Shown piece by piece: positions 20,273-30,422 of a stretch of 64,000 bases of DNA. The translations under genes were made by a program, and so were the position numbers. Position 1 is the first letter of the stretch. Each line of letters starts with the position of its first letter. Origin of the DNA: Sodalis glossinidius str. 'morsitans' (GTDB lineage: Bacteria > Pseudomonadota > Gammaproteobacteria > Enterobacterales > Enterobacteriaceae); NCBI RefSeq assembly GCF_000010085.1, contig NC_007712.1, positions 1,302,001 to 1,366,000 on the forward strand. The letters run 5' to 3'. The notes under the pieces are model-generated. The model was not told where the DNA came from. It did no database searches and saw only the letters and a list, made by a program, of their open reading frames with translations.

Positions 20273-20452
20273 ATGGAGCCAGAGGACGTGATATCGCCGG
20301 TGTTGTCAGAGCTGCGCACCATTCGTACCCAGCTTGACGGTATCGACCGCCGCTTTGACTGCCTGCAGGTGAAAGGCGCACGGGCGGCCGCTACCGCCGG
20401 CGGCGTGGTCGCCACCGGGCTGACGCTCATACGGGCGCGACTGGGGGGTGTA
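20273..20452 (+). pseudogene. Small phage membrane protein fused in frame to DUF1804 gene
   Basis: About 60 residues (ELRTIRTQLDGIDRRFDCL coiled-coil part, then AAATAGGVVATGLTLI hydrophobic part). It has a GGAG site before ATG 20273. The reading frame runs straight into the DUF1804 start. In the frame one base away the sequence GTGTAATG would give a stop overlapping the next ATG, so a small indel has probably removed the original stop. Confidence 0.55.
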
Positions 20453-20957
20453 ATGGCGCATTCCAGGGCCACCCGCGAGGGTCTGCGCCGGGCTTATGTG
20501 TTCGGCAATTTGTCTATGGAGCTGGCGGCAATTCAGTGCGGCGTCAGCGTGCATTCCGCCCGGCGCTGGAAAAAAGAAGCGCTGGACAATGGCAATGACT
20601 GAGAGGTGATACGCAGCGCCCATCTGCTGGCCAGCGGCACGCCGGAAGATATAGCACGCGCCATCCTGACCAGCCTGATGGCGCAGTTTCAGGAGACGCT
20701 GGAAAAGGTCAACCAGGCTGACATACTGACCGCCGCAGAGCGGGTTGAGCTGCTGGCACGTTTAACGGATGCGTGGAGCAAGTCGATTGCTGCCAGCAAA
20801 AAAATCCTGCCCGAGACCAGCCAGCTGGCCACCGCCATGGAGACACTGAAGCTGCTCTCTGCGTTTATTCAGGACAACCCCCCTCCCCCGGCATCTGGCG
20901 GCGTTTGTTTACATTCTTGAGGCTTTCGGGTCGGTACTGGAAAAACATTATGGCTAA
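20453..20957 (+). pseudogene. DUF1804 phage protein (small-terminase-like), nonsense and frameshift
   Basis: The N-terminus MAHSRATREGLRRAYVFGN, with VHSARRWKKEA, is a helix-turn-helix of the DUF1804 family found just upstream of the large terminase in Mu-like phages, hence a probable small-terminase role. An in-frame TGA at 20600-20602 replaces an expected Trp codon. The body then continues (SAHLLASGTPEDIARAIL, AASKKILPETSQLATAM) and shifts frame near 20885, with the true ending LAAFVYILEAFGSVLEKHYG before TAA 20955-20957. Confidence 0.78.
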
Positions 20958-21150
20958 TTAATTCGTTGAAATCCGGGATGACGTAGCCGTTATCGCGGCA
21001 GAAATCACCAAGGTTTGGGTCAGCAACGGCGGCGAGGTGTTTGTCAAGCTGCGCGACGGCGCGGTGCATACCGTTGATGTCGCCTATTGCGAAACGCCGT
21101 TCCAGGCGTCAACCCGCATAAAGGCCCAGATAGAGGCAGCGCTGGCATGA
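20950..21150 (+). pseudogene. Small phage protein with TAA at codon 4
   Basis: The ATG at 20950 is followed three codons later by TAA, but the same frame then stays open for 62 codons (FVEIRDDVAVIAAEITKVWV to RIKAQIEAALA). It overlaps the next gene by an ATGA. Its layout resembles the next gene product, suggesting tandem paralogues. Function unknown. Confidence 0.55.
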
Positions 21151-21359
21151 ATCAATTAGTAAAACTGTTACCGGGCGCGTACCTCGACCCGGCCGAGATC
21201 AGCGTGGTCAGGGTTGTTGGCGAGGATGTCTATGTCGGTCTGGGCGACGGTGCGCATTTTTTGCGCTTGGCGAGTGTCGCCGGCAGCGTTGACACGGTCG
21301 CCGAGACCCTGGTGTCGCGCATCAATGCAGTGCTGGCTGAGCGTCATCATGGCGTGTAA
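21147..21359 (+). CDS. Small phage protein, paralogue-like neighbour of the previous gene
   Basis: A 70-residue protein (LLPGAYLDPAEISVVRVVGE, then VYVGLGDGAHFLRL, ending SRINAVLAERHHGV). It starts in an ATGA overlap with the previous gene and shares its strand-strand-helix layout. Intact. No known function. Confidence 0.6.
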   Translation: MNQLVKLLPGAYLDPAEISVVRVVGEDVYVGLGDGAHFLRLASVAGSVDTVAETLVSRINAVLAERHHGV

Positions 21360-21389
21360 ACCGCGTTTACAGGGGATTTAAAGCGAGAT

Positions 21390-22776
21390 ATGGCGGCGAA
21401 ATTTTCCATCCGTGAATTTCAGTACTCGCTGGCCGCGCTGGCCTCCAGTCTGCGCCGCACCATCGAGGCTGAATGCCTGGGCTTTGACACCGGAGTTGAG
21501 GCCATGGCGGCGCGGCGTCTACAGGTGGCTCAACCGGTGAACGGGTATCGCTATTTTGTGCAGACCTATTTTCCGCACTATATCCGTCATGCCGACCCCA
21601 GCGAACTGCATTGCTACCTGTTTCAGCGCCTGCCACAGATAATCTCCAGCCCCAAAGGCGAGCAGGACGCCATCGCCGCGCCGCCGGGGAAGCCAAGTCA
21701 ACGCTGGTCAGCCAGCTGTTTGTGCTGTGGTGTCTGGTGCGCGACATCAAGCACTATGCCCTAGTGGTGATGGACTCCATCGACCAGGCCTACCCGATGC
21801 TCGAAGCCATCAAGGCCGAGCTGGAATTTAACCCCCGAAGCCTGCGGTGTGGGACGCGTCTGGCAGATGGGCACCTCCTGCATTACGACTCGGTATTATC
21901 GCGCACCCTGAATAACCCATTGTGGCGGCAGGCACACTTTAAGGCCCTGCACCAGTGGCCGGTGAATCTGTCGCTTTGGGAGACCTGGGAGCAACGCTTG
22001 CGTAACCAGGGAGAGGACGCGGCGCAGGATTTTTATACGTCACACCGTACCGAGATGGAGGAAAGCGCGGAAGTCTCCTGGTCCGCCCGTCCGCTGCTGA
22101 CCCTGATGCATATCCGCGCCCGTGACGGTCACGCCACCTTTTATGCCGAGTACCAGAATGACCCGGTCAGCGGCGAGGATGCGCTGTTTGCCTACTGCCT
22201 GCATTTCTGGGTCAACCAGCTTAACGAGTGAGTCTTCTACGGGGCCTGCGACCCCAGTCTCGGCAAGGCCGGGGCCAGCCGTGACCCGTCAGCGCTGCTG
22301 GTTGGAGGCTTTAATCGCGCCACCGGCGTGCTGGATGTGGTGGAAGCGCAGATACGCAAGCGGCTGCCGGACGCCATTATTAGCAATATCATTGCCCTGC
22401 AAAAAGAATACCACTGTCTGGTCTGGGGCATTGAGGCGGTGCAGTTTCAGGAGTTTCTGCGCACCGAGCTGATTAAGCGTGCCGCGCAGCTGGGCCACCC
22501 GGTGCCGGCGCGCGCCATTATTCCCCATGCCGACAAGCTGTTACGTATCGAGACCCTGCAGCCTCATATGGAAAACGGACTTATCAGGCTGCATGCCAGC
22601 CAGACCACCCTGATACAGCAGCTGCGTCACTTTCCCCGCGCCGACCATGACGACGGCCCGGACGCGCTGCATATGCTCTGGACGCTGGCCGTGAGCCACG
22701 GCCCGAAAACCGAATACCGCTCATTGTCCGGTGCCGTCACCCCGGACGGCTGGGCTTTTCCCGTGGAGGCTGGTAA
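21390..22776 (+). pseudogene. Terminase large subunit (Mu gp28-like), deleted and frameshifted
   Basis: The N-terminus (FSIREFQYSLAALASSLRR, TYFPHYIRHADPSELHCYLF) is followed by a frameshift at the Walker A region near 21685, where the second frame gives GEAKSTLVSQLFVLW. The segment that should carry Walker B is missing: the sequence jumps from LEFNPRS to the HYDSVLSRTLNNPLW region near 21840. An in-frame TGA at 22229-22231 replaces a Trp before VFYGACDPSLGKAGA, the nuclease-domain start. DGPDALHML near the end is also typical. Terminases package DNA into the prohead. The true stop probably overlapped the portal ATG (TAATG at 22774). Confidence 0.85.
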
Positions 22777-23950
22777 TGGGCATTTTCACCGATATTTACG
22801 GCCGGCTGTTGCGCCACCGCACCCTGACGCATCCGCAGACCGCCGATGACCGCCAGCTGCGTTACCAGCAGGTGGCCGAGCCCCCCTTGCTGGGCATCGA
22901 TATCCACCGGGTGTATGACATCCTGAGCGAGGCCGAGCAGGGGCACCTGGTGCGCCAGGCTGACCTGTTTTTTGATATGGAGGAGCGCGACGGCCATCTT
23001 TTTGCCGAGATGAGCAAGCGCCGCCGTTCGGTGATGCCGCTTACCTGGCGCATTGTGCCGCCGTGTCATCCCAGTGCGCAGGAAAAGGCGATGGCGGACG
23101 CCGCGACTGAATGGTTTTCAGACCTGCCGGAGTTTGAAACGCTGCTGTTCGACTTGCTGGACGCCATTGGCCACGGCTTTGCTGCCGTGGAAATAGAGTG
23201 GAAACAGGCGGAAAACATCTGGCTGCCCTGTGCCTTCTACAAGCGCCCGCAACGCTGGTTCCAGACTGCGACCCATGACCGTAACACTATCCGCCTGATT
23301 GAAGGCAGCCTTGACGGCGCTGGGCTTAATCCCTTTGGCTGGCTGCTGCATCGCCATCAGGCCAAAAGCGGCTGGGTAGCCGAAAGCGGTCTGTTCCGGG
23401 TACTGGTGTGGGTACCTATTCCGACGGGGCCAGTGAAGAAGAAAAGAACATGCTGCTGTGGGCGCTGCGTGACCTGGGGCATAACGCCGGCGGCATTATC
23501 CACGAACGCACCGCTATCCGCTTTGAATCCGTCGCCCAGGGGCAGGTCGACCCATTCCAGTATATGATGCAGTGGTGCGAAAGCACCCAGTCCAAGGTCA
23601 TTCTGGGTGGCACCTTGACCACACAGGCAGACGGCAAGAATAGCACCAATGCCCTGGGCAACGTGCATAACGAGGGGCGCCACGAGCTGACCGCCAGCGA
23701 TGCGGTGCAGCGGGCCGGCACGCTGACCCGCGACCTGCTCTATCGGCTGCTCAAGCTTAACGGCTATAGCGATATCACCCCGCGCCGCATGTGCCGCTTT
23801 GAGTTTGATAACCGCCAGCCGCGCGATATGAAGAAGACCGCCGAGAACCTGGATCTCCTGGTGCGCAGCGGCGTACCGGTGCCGGTGGCCTGGGCACTAG
23901 CGGAAAGCGGCATTCCTGCCGCCCGGGACGACGAGCCCCTGCTGCAGCTG
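22776..23950 (+). pseudogene. Portal protein (Mu gp29/DUF935-like), internal deletion, fused to gp30 remnant
   Basis: Starts MGIFTDIYGRLLRHRTLTH and has typical DUF935 segments: HRVYDILSEAEQG, EMSKRRRSVMPLTWRI, FAAVEIEW, then after a junction at about 23405 GTYSDGASEEEK, STQSKVILGGTLTTQADGK and NALGNVHNEGRHE. About 25 residues expected before GTYSDG (the LAEFLEIYGLP-type segment) are missing, and the frame changes at that point. The 3' end runs in frame into the C-terminal part of gp30, with no portal stop. The portal forms the DNA entry channel of the head. Confidence 0.82.
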
Positions 23951-24786
23951 CCTGGCAATCTCCCGCCCTTTATCGGTGCCAGCCCGAACGGCTACAACTG
24001 CCGCTGCCGGGTACGGGCGCTGACGCCGGCACAGCTTGCACGTCACCCTATCGGGCTGGAATCCACCGACGACTATCGCGTCACGGTTGACCAGCCGCAG
24101 GGCGTTAACGGTAAGATGCGGCCGGTAACGGGATTGAAATACCCAAAAACCGGCCAGGTGTTTACCCCGGATGCGGGCTTTCATCTTAACCCCGGCAAAG
24201 GCTACCTCTGCCATCTCAGCGAGCAGCTGCTCAACCGCGCCGCCCGCGCCGATACCCGGTTGGCAGCACAGGCGGTAGAGGAAACGCTAGGCCAACCGGC
24301 GTTGCTTAATGCCTTAAACCGCGATACCGGTAACTGGGTCAGTCAGGTGATGGCACAGCGGCAGGCACGTGGCGACTTTCGCCCTGTCGGCGCATTGCGG
24401 CCTGCCGTGGTGGACGCGCTGGCCGGCAAAGGCGTTGTGCCGGACTTGGCAGTGATCACCCTGACAGACGCCAACCTGCTGCACGCTACCCGCGACAGCA
24501 AGCAGGGAGCGCTGCCCGCGATCTTCTGGTCCGCTTTGGTGTCGTCACTGTATCGTCCGTGCACCATCCTCTACCGACGACGCCGGTGTTGCTGTACGTC
24601 TTCGACCTGAAGGATAGCGCCCGTCAGGGCGTGGTGTCGATAGATGGCCTGGTCGCAGGTCAATCCGCCGGCGCTGCCGACAGCAAGGTGGGGTCCCTTA
24701 GGGTTCGCCACGTTGATATCGTTGGCGATCTGGACGCACTCAAACATCAGGCGGGTGATGAGGTGTTGTGGGGTACGCTGCAGTAA
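23951..24786 (+). pseudogene. Head morphogenesis protein gp30/F-like, N-terminus deleted, frameshifted
   Basis: Only the C-terminal part of a Mu gp30-like minor head protein remains. It begins around SPNGYNCRCRVRALTPAQLA and includes GLKYPKTGQVFTPDAGFHLN. A frameshift near 24550 separates the end (LLYVFDLKDSARQGVVSIDG to WGTLQ). The expected 200 or more N-terminal residues are absent because the portal frame is joined directly to it. In Mu this protein acts with the portal in head assembly. Confidence 0.75.
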
Positions 24787-24924
24787 ATCATAGTGCAGAT
24801 TCGGACGTATCCGATCAGCGATTCTGATTTCACCCGATCACTGATTCGTATGTGTCACTACCAATTGAAAAATGATCCATCCTGCTAAGTAAAACTGACC
24901 CAGGCCGTCAGAAGAGGTATCACC

Positions 24925-25406
24925 ATGAAGATGTGACGATCACCGTGCCCGATACTCTGCGTCAGGCCTTTGAGCGCCTGGCGCAGTCCCTGAGCCACCG
25001 CCAGCCGTTAATGCGCACCCTCAGTGAAGATCTGTATGACGCGGTGGTGGAAAATTTCGAGCAGGAAGGCCGCCCACGCTGGCTGCCCATTGACCGCGCT
25101 GGCAAAATCCTGCAGTAGTCGGGTCGGCTGGCCGCCTCCATTGACAGCGACGCCGATAACGACCAGGCCGTGGTGGGGAGCAATGTGGTGTACGAGCGTA
25201 TTCACCAGCAGGGCACCACCAACCGGCCCCATGTCATTCGCCCACGCTATAAAAAGGCGCTGGTCTTTAACGGCCGGGTGGTAAAACGCGTCAATCATCC
25301 CGGCTCAACGATACCGGCGCGCCCCTTTCTCAGTCTGACCGAGCAGGATTATCAGGCCCTGACGCATACCATCAATGATTACCTCCAGCACGCGCTGGAA
25401 GAATGA
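24925..25406 (+). pseudogene. Virion morphogenesis protein (Mu gpG-like), broken
   Basis: The start region (ATG 24925 quickly meets TGA; GTG 24933 gives MTITVPDTLRQAFERLAQSL) and the body (EDLYDAVVENFEQEG, then SGRLAASIDSDADN, VVGSNVVYERIHQQG, RPHVIRPRYKKAL, STIPARPFLSL) match the phage virion morphogenesis family. An in-frame TAG at 25116-25118 sits just before SGRLAAS, and the segment before it is short of the expected length. The gap 24787-24924 upstream holds no gene. Confidence 0.8.
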
Positions 25407-25567
25407 CGCCCTGTAAAGGCCGTGGCGCGTTTTTTTATAGTCAGGCAGGCGATGATGTGGGTGAAACCGCGTTAAGCGATTCTGGAGCGATTTAAACGGG
25501 GTATCGCCGCCCACGTTAGCGGTGTAGTCTGATGGCAGTGCGTTTGTGTCCTTTTCCTTCCCCATTC

Positions 25568-25590
25568 TTACCCCCTACACCCCCGTCACG
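25568..25590 (+). promoter_or_regulatory. Phage motif copy B (TTACCCCCTACACCCCCGTCAC)
   Basis: Second copy of the dispersed prophage motif, upstream of the protease/scaffold gene and after the gpG gene. A late-transcription signal is inferred. Confidence 0.45.
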
Positions 25591-25654
25591 ACGAGATACC
25601 CGAAGCGCAGGTTAGGCTGTTTCCCATGAATGATGCTTCTGGGACTGCCACCGC

Positions 25655-26629
25655 GTGAAAAACACCGTCCGCCTTGTCGCACTGACCGTGGTGCTGGAGA
25701 GCGCCGGCATCCGTGTCCAGCTGTTTCCGGCTGGCACCTTTCGCTCGCAGGATTCGCGTCCCACCGACGTGACGCACTGGCGGCTTGAGGCCCCTCAGGC
25801 CCAACGTTTAATTGACGCCGCCCAGGCGCGCCAGACGCCCTACTGCTTTGACTATGAGCACCAGGCTGTCCGTGCCAGGGAGAACGGCCAGCCTGCACCG
25901 GTTGCCGGCTGGTATTCGCAGCTGGAATGGGTCGAGCGCGCCCGCACTATGATTGCCGCCGGGGAGTACCGCTTTGTCTCCCCGTTGTTTCGCTACGACG
26001 GGCAGGGCAATGTGACCTGCCTGGTGAATGCCGCGCTGACCAACGTGCCGGCGCTTGACGGTATGGCGGCGCTGCTGGCGGCGTCACAACAACTCACGGG
26101 AGAAAATAACGTGGATGAACTGTTAGAACAACTGCGCTGGATGTTGAATCTGCCGCTGTCGGCCACGCCTGACGAGGTGACGGTTGAGCTGAAAAAACTC
26201 ATCGACCGCCTGTCGTGCGGACAAGGGACGGCGGTGGCTCACATCAATCTGCTGTCGCTGCTCAGCGAGAAGGATAACCAGATTACCGCGCTGTCACAGC
26301 AGACCAGCACACCACCCGATCCGGCTGCCTATGCCCCTGTCAGCGTGGTCAATGAACTGCGTGAGCAGGTGGCGGCACTCGGTCGTCAGCTGAGCGGCAA
26401 CGGCGACCAGCAGATTCTGGTACGCCGCCACAAGGCGTTTTTGTGGGAGAACGACGGCTCGGTGAAGCAGGAGCATGTCGGCAAGCCGGCCTATGTGGTG
26501 GATAACCAGACGATCTCTGCCAGCGACGGCGGCATGCCCGCGCAGGAAGGCAAGCCGGGGAAACCCGCCAGCCGGTCAGCCGCAGGCACCATCATCATGC
26601 TTGACGCGGCGGGCGTTTGGGTCGAATAG
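25655..26629 (+). pseudogene. Phage protease/scaffold (Mu gpI-like) fused to another capsid-protein C-terminus
   Basis: An open frame of 324 codons. Residues 1-150 match Mu gpI-like prohead protease: RVQLFPAGTFRSQDSRPTDV, YCFDYEHQAVRARENGQPAP, then AGEYRFVSPLFRYD and AALTNVPALDGM. Several residues normally found between QLEWVE and RARTMI are missing. From about residue 250 the sequence changes to VRRHKAFLWENDGSVKQEHV, AYVVDNQTISASDGG and SAAGTIIMLDAAGVWVE, which looks like the end of a separate capsid-associated protein. The ORF is therefore probably a deletion fusion despite being open. The GTG start is tentative; ATG 25626 lies in another frame. Confidence 0.65.
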
Positions 26630-26642
26630 GGAGAAACTGACT

Positions 26643-27256
26643 ATGTTAGTGAATGCCGCAAATTTAAGGGTAATTTTCTGCAACATTAAACTCACCTTTA
26701 ACCAGGCGTTTGACGCCGCGCCCACCCAATGGGACAAAGTCGCCACCCTGGTGGCGTCCACCGGCAAGGAGAACACCTACGCCTGGTTAAGCCGCTTCTC
26801 GCGGATGTGCAAATGGATAGGCGACAAGCAGGTCAAGGCGCAGGCGTCCTACGGCGAGGCGCGCAAGCAGCTGTGCCAGATGAAGGACGAAGAGGGACGG
26901 CCGTTGAATATCATGCCCAATCTGCTGGTCGTGCCGCCGGCGCTGGACTATGTGGCGCGTACCCTTATCACCGCAGAACGTCTGGATGATGGCAAGGCCA
27001 ATATCTACAAAGGCACCGCCGAGGTGCTGGTCGTGCCCTGGCTGACCTCGGACAGCGCCTGGTTCCTGATGGATACCAGCCGCCCGTTAAAGCAGCGGAT
27101 TTTCCAGCAGCGCCAGGCCCCGCTGTTTGTCGCCATGACCGATATCAACAGCCCGGACGTGTTTATGCGCAAGCAGTTCAAGTTTGGTGCAGAGGCGCGC
27201 GCGGCCAGGCCGGGTTTGGCTTCTGGCAGATGGCCTACGGCTCGACGGGCAAATAA
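26643..27256 (+). pseudogene. Major head protein (Mu gpT-like), internal deletion and frameshift
   Basis: Starts MLVNAANLRVIFCNIKLTFN with TAWL-type segments (ENTYAWLSRFSRM, WIGDKQVKAQASYG). The later part (NIMPNLLVVPPALDYVARTL, SAWFLMDTSRPLKQRIFQQR, DVFMRKQFKFGAEARA) is well conserved. The middle of the protein is missing between QASYG and EARKQL. Near 27205 a small insertion shifts the frame and the true end, FGFWQMAYGSTGK, lies in another frame before TAA 27254-27256. gpT forms the capsid shell. Confidence 0.82.
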
Positions 27257-27258
27257 AC

Positions 27259-27659
27259 GTGTACGCGCGCCGTGATGACATGGTGTTGCGCTTCGGCGAG
27301 CGTGAGGTTCGCACCCTGACCGACCGCGACAACACCGGCGAGATTAACGCTGCCGTGCTTGCCGGCGGGTTGCAGGCCGCAGCCGATGAGATTAATGGCT
27401 ATATCGGCGGGCGCTATACCCTGCCGCTGCCGGTGGTGTCCTCCAACCTGCGCGGCATTGCCTGTGATATCGCCCGCTACCGCCTCACCGGCACCGAACG
27501 GGTGTGCACCGGTGAAATCCGTGACCGCTACCGTGACGCTATCTGGAAAATGTAGCCAATGGGCGGGTCACGCTGGCCACCACCTAGAACGGTGGGACGC
27601 TGCAGGGTAACGCTGGGGCGGCGTTCTTTTCCAGTCGCCGCATCTGGGGACGCAACTAG
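27259..27659 (+). pseudogene. gp36-like head-tail protein (DUF1320), frameshifted
   Basis: A GTG start two bases after the head gene gives MYARRDDMVLRFGEREVRTL, then DEINGYIGGRYTLPLPVV and LRGIACDIARYRLTGTERV, all typical of DUF1320 (Mu gp36). The frame ends early at 27555; the proper continuation ENVANGRVTLATT is in another frame, which also contains a TAG, and ends FFSSRRIWGRN at 27659. Confidence 0.78.
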
Positions 27660-27679
27660 ACTGGCGGAAGGGGATTTTA

Positions 27680-28253
27680 ATGATAAGCGAAATTGAAAAC
27701 GCCATGATGGTGCGCCTTAAAGACGGGCTGGGTCGCATGGTGTATAGCGTCGGCAGCTATGGCGGCGAGCTAGAGGATGTGGGGGCTATCGCCAGCTTGC
27801 TGGGTGACCTTTCTCGGCGTGCAGCAGACCCGCCCGCTCAGTACCCATAAACAGCTGTTTTACACCACCGGGCGTTTCTCGGTGCTGCTGGCGGCCTGTT
27901 CGGTGTGCAAGGAAGCGGCACAGCGCAAGGGCGGCCCGGCCCGCGATGAAGTGGGCTGTAACCGGCTGATTCAGGCCGTGCGGCGCTTGATGAGCCGTCA
28001 GGATATGGGGTTGCACATCGAGCCTCTGCTGCCGGGCTGGGTGCGCTCGCTGTTTAGCACCCGCCTAAACAGTGATGCTCTGGCGGCCTATGCCTGCGAG
28101 TTCGACACGGTCTGGGTTGAAGAGGCGCTGGATAACGGCCGCTGGCCTGCGCCGGAAGGTGACAATGATCCTGATCGGTTGTTTGCTGACCATCAGGGGA
28201 GACTGGATACACCGTGGCCGATGCATGAGCGCACCGGGCTGGCGTATCACTGA
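27680..28253 (+). pseudogene. gp37-like protein (DUF1834), frameshifted
   Basis: Starts MISEIENAMMVRLKDGLGRM with VGSYGGELEDV, then shifts near 27790 to a second frame with CWVTFLGVQQ, FSVLLAACSVCKEAAQRKGG, NRLIQAVRRLMSRQDMGLHI and VRSLFSTRLNSDALAAYACE. The order and content match Mu gp37/DUF1834, a head-tail joining protein. The 112 bases after it hold what may be a tiny gp38 remnant (DPSTAVAQDIVTT). Confidence 0.75.
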
Positions 28254-28365
28254 TGACCCGTCAACGGCTGTCGCGCAGGATATCGTGACCACCAGGGCAA
28301 AAGAACATGATTGACGTGATGGCACGTCAAGGGCTGCGCGATAAACCATCCACCAAGGGGGACGC

Positions 28366-29749
28366 ATGAGCATTGATGCCGTGATACTGACGCCAACCTA
28401 TAAACCCGGATTACTTTGGGTTTAACACCACCCTGGCGTCGCGGGCGCTTGACACCAACGACCAGAAGCTGGTCATTCTAGCCCAGCGCACCACCAGGCC
28501 GGACACGGATACCTTGACGCCGGTAAACGTGTTCAGCGATGAGGACGCCGCCCGTCTGTTTGGTCGTGGCTCCCAGGCACACCGGATGGCGCGCGCCGCC
28601 ATCCGCGCCAACGATACCCTGCAGCTGTCGGTGGTGGGCATACTGGACAGCGAGGCCGGCGTGGCGACCACCGGTACGCTGGTACTCAAGGGCAGCGCCA
28701 GCGGCACTGGGCAGGTAAGGGTGAGTGTCTGCGGCGAAACCGTCGCCATTGCTGTCGCCAGTGGCGATAGCGCCGGGGCGCTGATGCTCAGCCTGGTCGA
28801 GGCCATCAACACCCTGGACGTGCTACCGGTAACGGCGAGTCTGGCGGATATCCCGCCGCCATCGTCCGGCGGTAAAAGCCCCAGCAAGCAGCTGGTGCTG
28901 ACGGCACGGAACAAAGGGGCCTGTGGTAACCAGATTGGCGTGGCCGTCACGGTCAGCGCGCCGGGTATCACCGCTGCGCTAACGCCGATGCGCGGCGGCG
29001 AGGGCGACCCCGCACTGGATGCGGCGCTGACGGCGATGTTCAGCGCCGGGCATACCCTGGTGATTTCGCCGTACGCCAGCAAAACCGCGCTCACCACCCT
29101 TGCCGCCTGGCTGGACAAGGTGTCCGGGCCGCTGGAGCAGCGCATCACGATGGGCTGGTACCGCGGTTCAATGCTGCCCAACGGCGAGCTGGCGGCGATA
29201 TATGCTGCCATTATCGCCAGCGAGTCCGACCCAGCGCGTCCGCTCAATACCCTGGCGTTACCCGGTGCGGACATCACGCCGCAGGACAAATGGCCGGGGC
29301 GTAGCGAGCAGGAAAACGCGCTGGCCAAAGGCCTGACGCCTTTTGAAGTGAACGGCAGTCAGGTGCAGATTGTGCGGGCGGTCAGTACCTATGTGAAAAA
29401 CAGCATGGGCGTCACCGACCGTTCGTTGATGGATATCACCATCTTACGCTCGCTGGACTATGTGCGCCTGGCCTGCCGTGCCCGTATCACCCAGTGCTTC
29501 CCGCGCGAAAAGCTCAACGATATCCGCCTGCAGCGTATCCGCTCCGAGCTGCTCGATGTGCTCTACGCCCTGGAGCAGCTGGAAATCGTTGAGAACGTGG
29601 ACGCGCACAAGGACCAGCTGACGGTAACGCGCAGTCGGCAGGATGACAGCCGCGCCGATGACAGTATACCGGCGGCGGTGGTGTGCGGTCTGCATGTGTT
29701 TGCCACCACCATTTATCTTTTATCTGGAGGTCAACAGCACCGAGGTTGA
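28366..29749 (+). pseudogene. Contractile tail sheath (Mu gpL-like), N-terminal frameshift
   Basis: ATG 28366 gives MSIDAVILTPTYKPGLLWV and a stop; the frame then changes to FGFNTTLASRALDTNDQKLV and remains open for about 420 codons. Conserved parts include FSDEDAARLFGRGSQAHRM, PARPLNTLALPGADITP, NALAKGLTPFEV, VQIVRAVSTYVKN and GLHVFATTIYL at the end. Sheath subunits contract to drive the tube through the envelope. Apart from the N-terminal shift the gene is well preserved. Its extreme 3' end appears joined to the tube gene by a small deletion. Confidence 0.85.
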
Positions 29750-30128
29750 GGTGACTGAGTTTAGTCTGCGCGCGAGCACCGGCAAGCAGCTGGTCAAGAC
29801 CATGAACTCCATCGGACGCGCCAAGGGTTACACTCAGGGGATTGCCACCTGGGAGCTGTCCATCACCGCTGTGGTGCCGGTCAACAATACCCTGCACTGG
29901 GAAAAATCTCGGGCGCGAAATTGACGCAATACCCCCTCACCGGCGGCAAGCGCATCACCTGGGCATTTCGACGGCGTATTGCAACGTGAGGTGACGGTCC
30001 GTCTGGCCACCGTGGGCGATGAAATCGCCGTTATCGAGGACGGTATTCCCGAATCCGGCACGGCGGTGGGTATTCTGGCCCGCTGCCTGACCCAGCTGGG
30101 CAACCTGGCACCGGAAGACATTACCTAA
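29725..30128 (+). pseudogene. Tail tube protein (Mu gpM-like), start lost, frameshifts
   Basis: The recognisable product begins YLEVNSTEVEVTEFSLRAST without a start codon of its own, followed by GIATWELSITAVVPVNN. Frameshifts near 29910 and 29965 precede LTQYPLTGGKRITWAF and REVTVRLATVGDEIAVIEDG, ending NLAPEDIT at 30128. The missing start suggests a deletion between sheath and tube genes. Confidence 0.7.
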
Positions 30129-30138
30129 TTCGCTTTTG

Positions 30139-30420
30139 TGCGACACACTGGTGCCTGAGGACTATGCCGTGCTGCATACCGCCCAGCTTGAGGCGAAAAA
30201 AAAAGCTCAGCGCGCTGAAGCCCCCTGCGCGACTACCGTTTCTCCCTTGTCCGACTCGGACAGTACGGCATCAGCGCCGTCCGCGCCCGCCGCCTTGACG
30301 CTGTAGCCCTGGGCGGGCTGCTCGACGCTATCGGGTGTCTGGAAAACCCCAAGGGCTGGCGGAAAAACAGAACCATCAAAAGCCTGCGCCGCCGGCCTCC
30401 CTCAGCCAAATGGACGTAAC
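30139..30420 (+). pseudogene. Tail assembly chaperone (gp41/gp42-like) remnant
   Basis: Between tube and tape-measure genes, where Mu-like phages encode a frameshifted chaperone pair. One frame gives CDTLVPEDYAVLHTAQLEA followed by a run of nine A residues (30198-30206), then AQRAEAP. The frame one base back later gives LRDYRFSLVRLGQYGISAVR, as a second chaperone part would, but has a TGA soon after the A-run. Probably decayed; whether the A-run was a programmed slippery site is inference. Confidence 0.5.
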
Positions 30421-30422
30421 CC

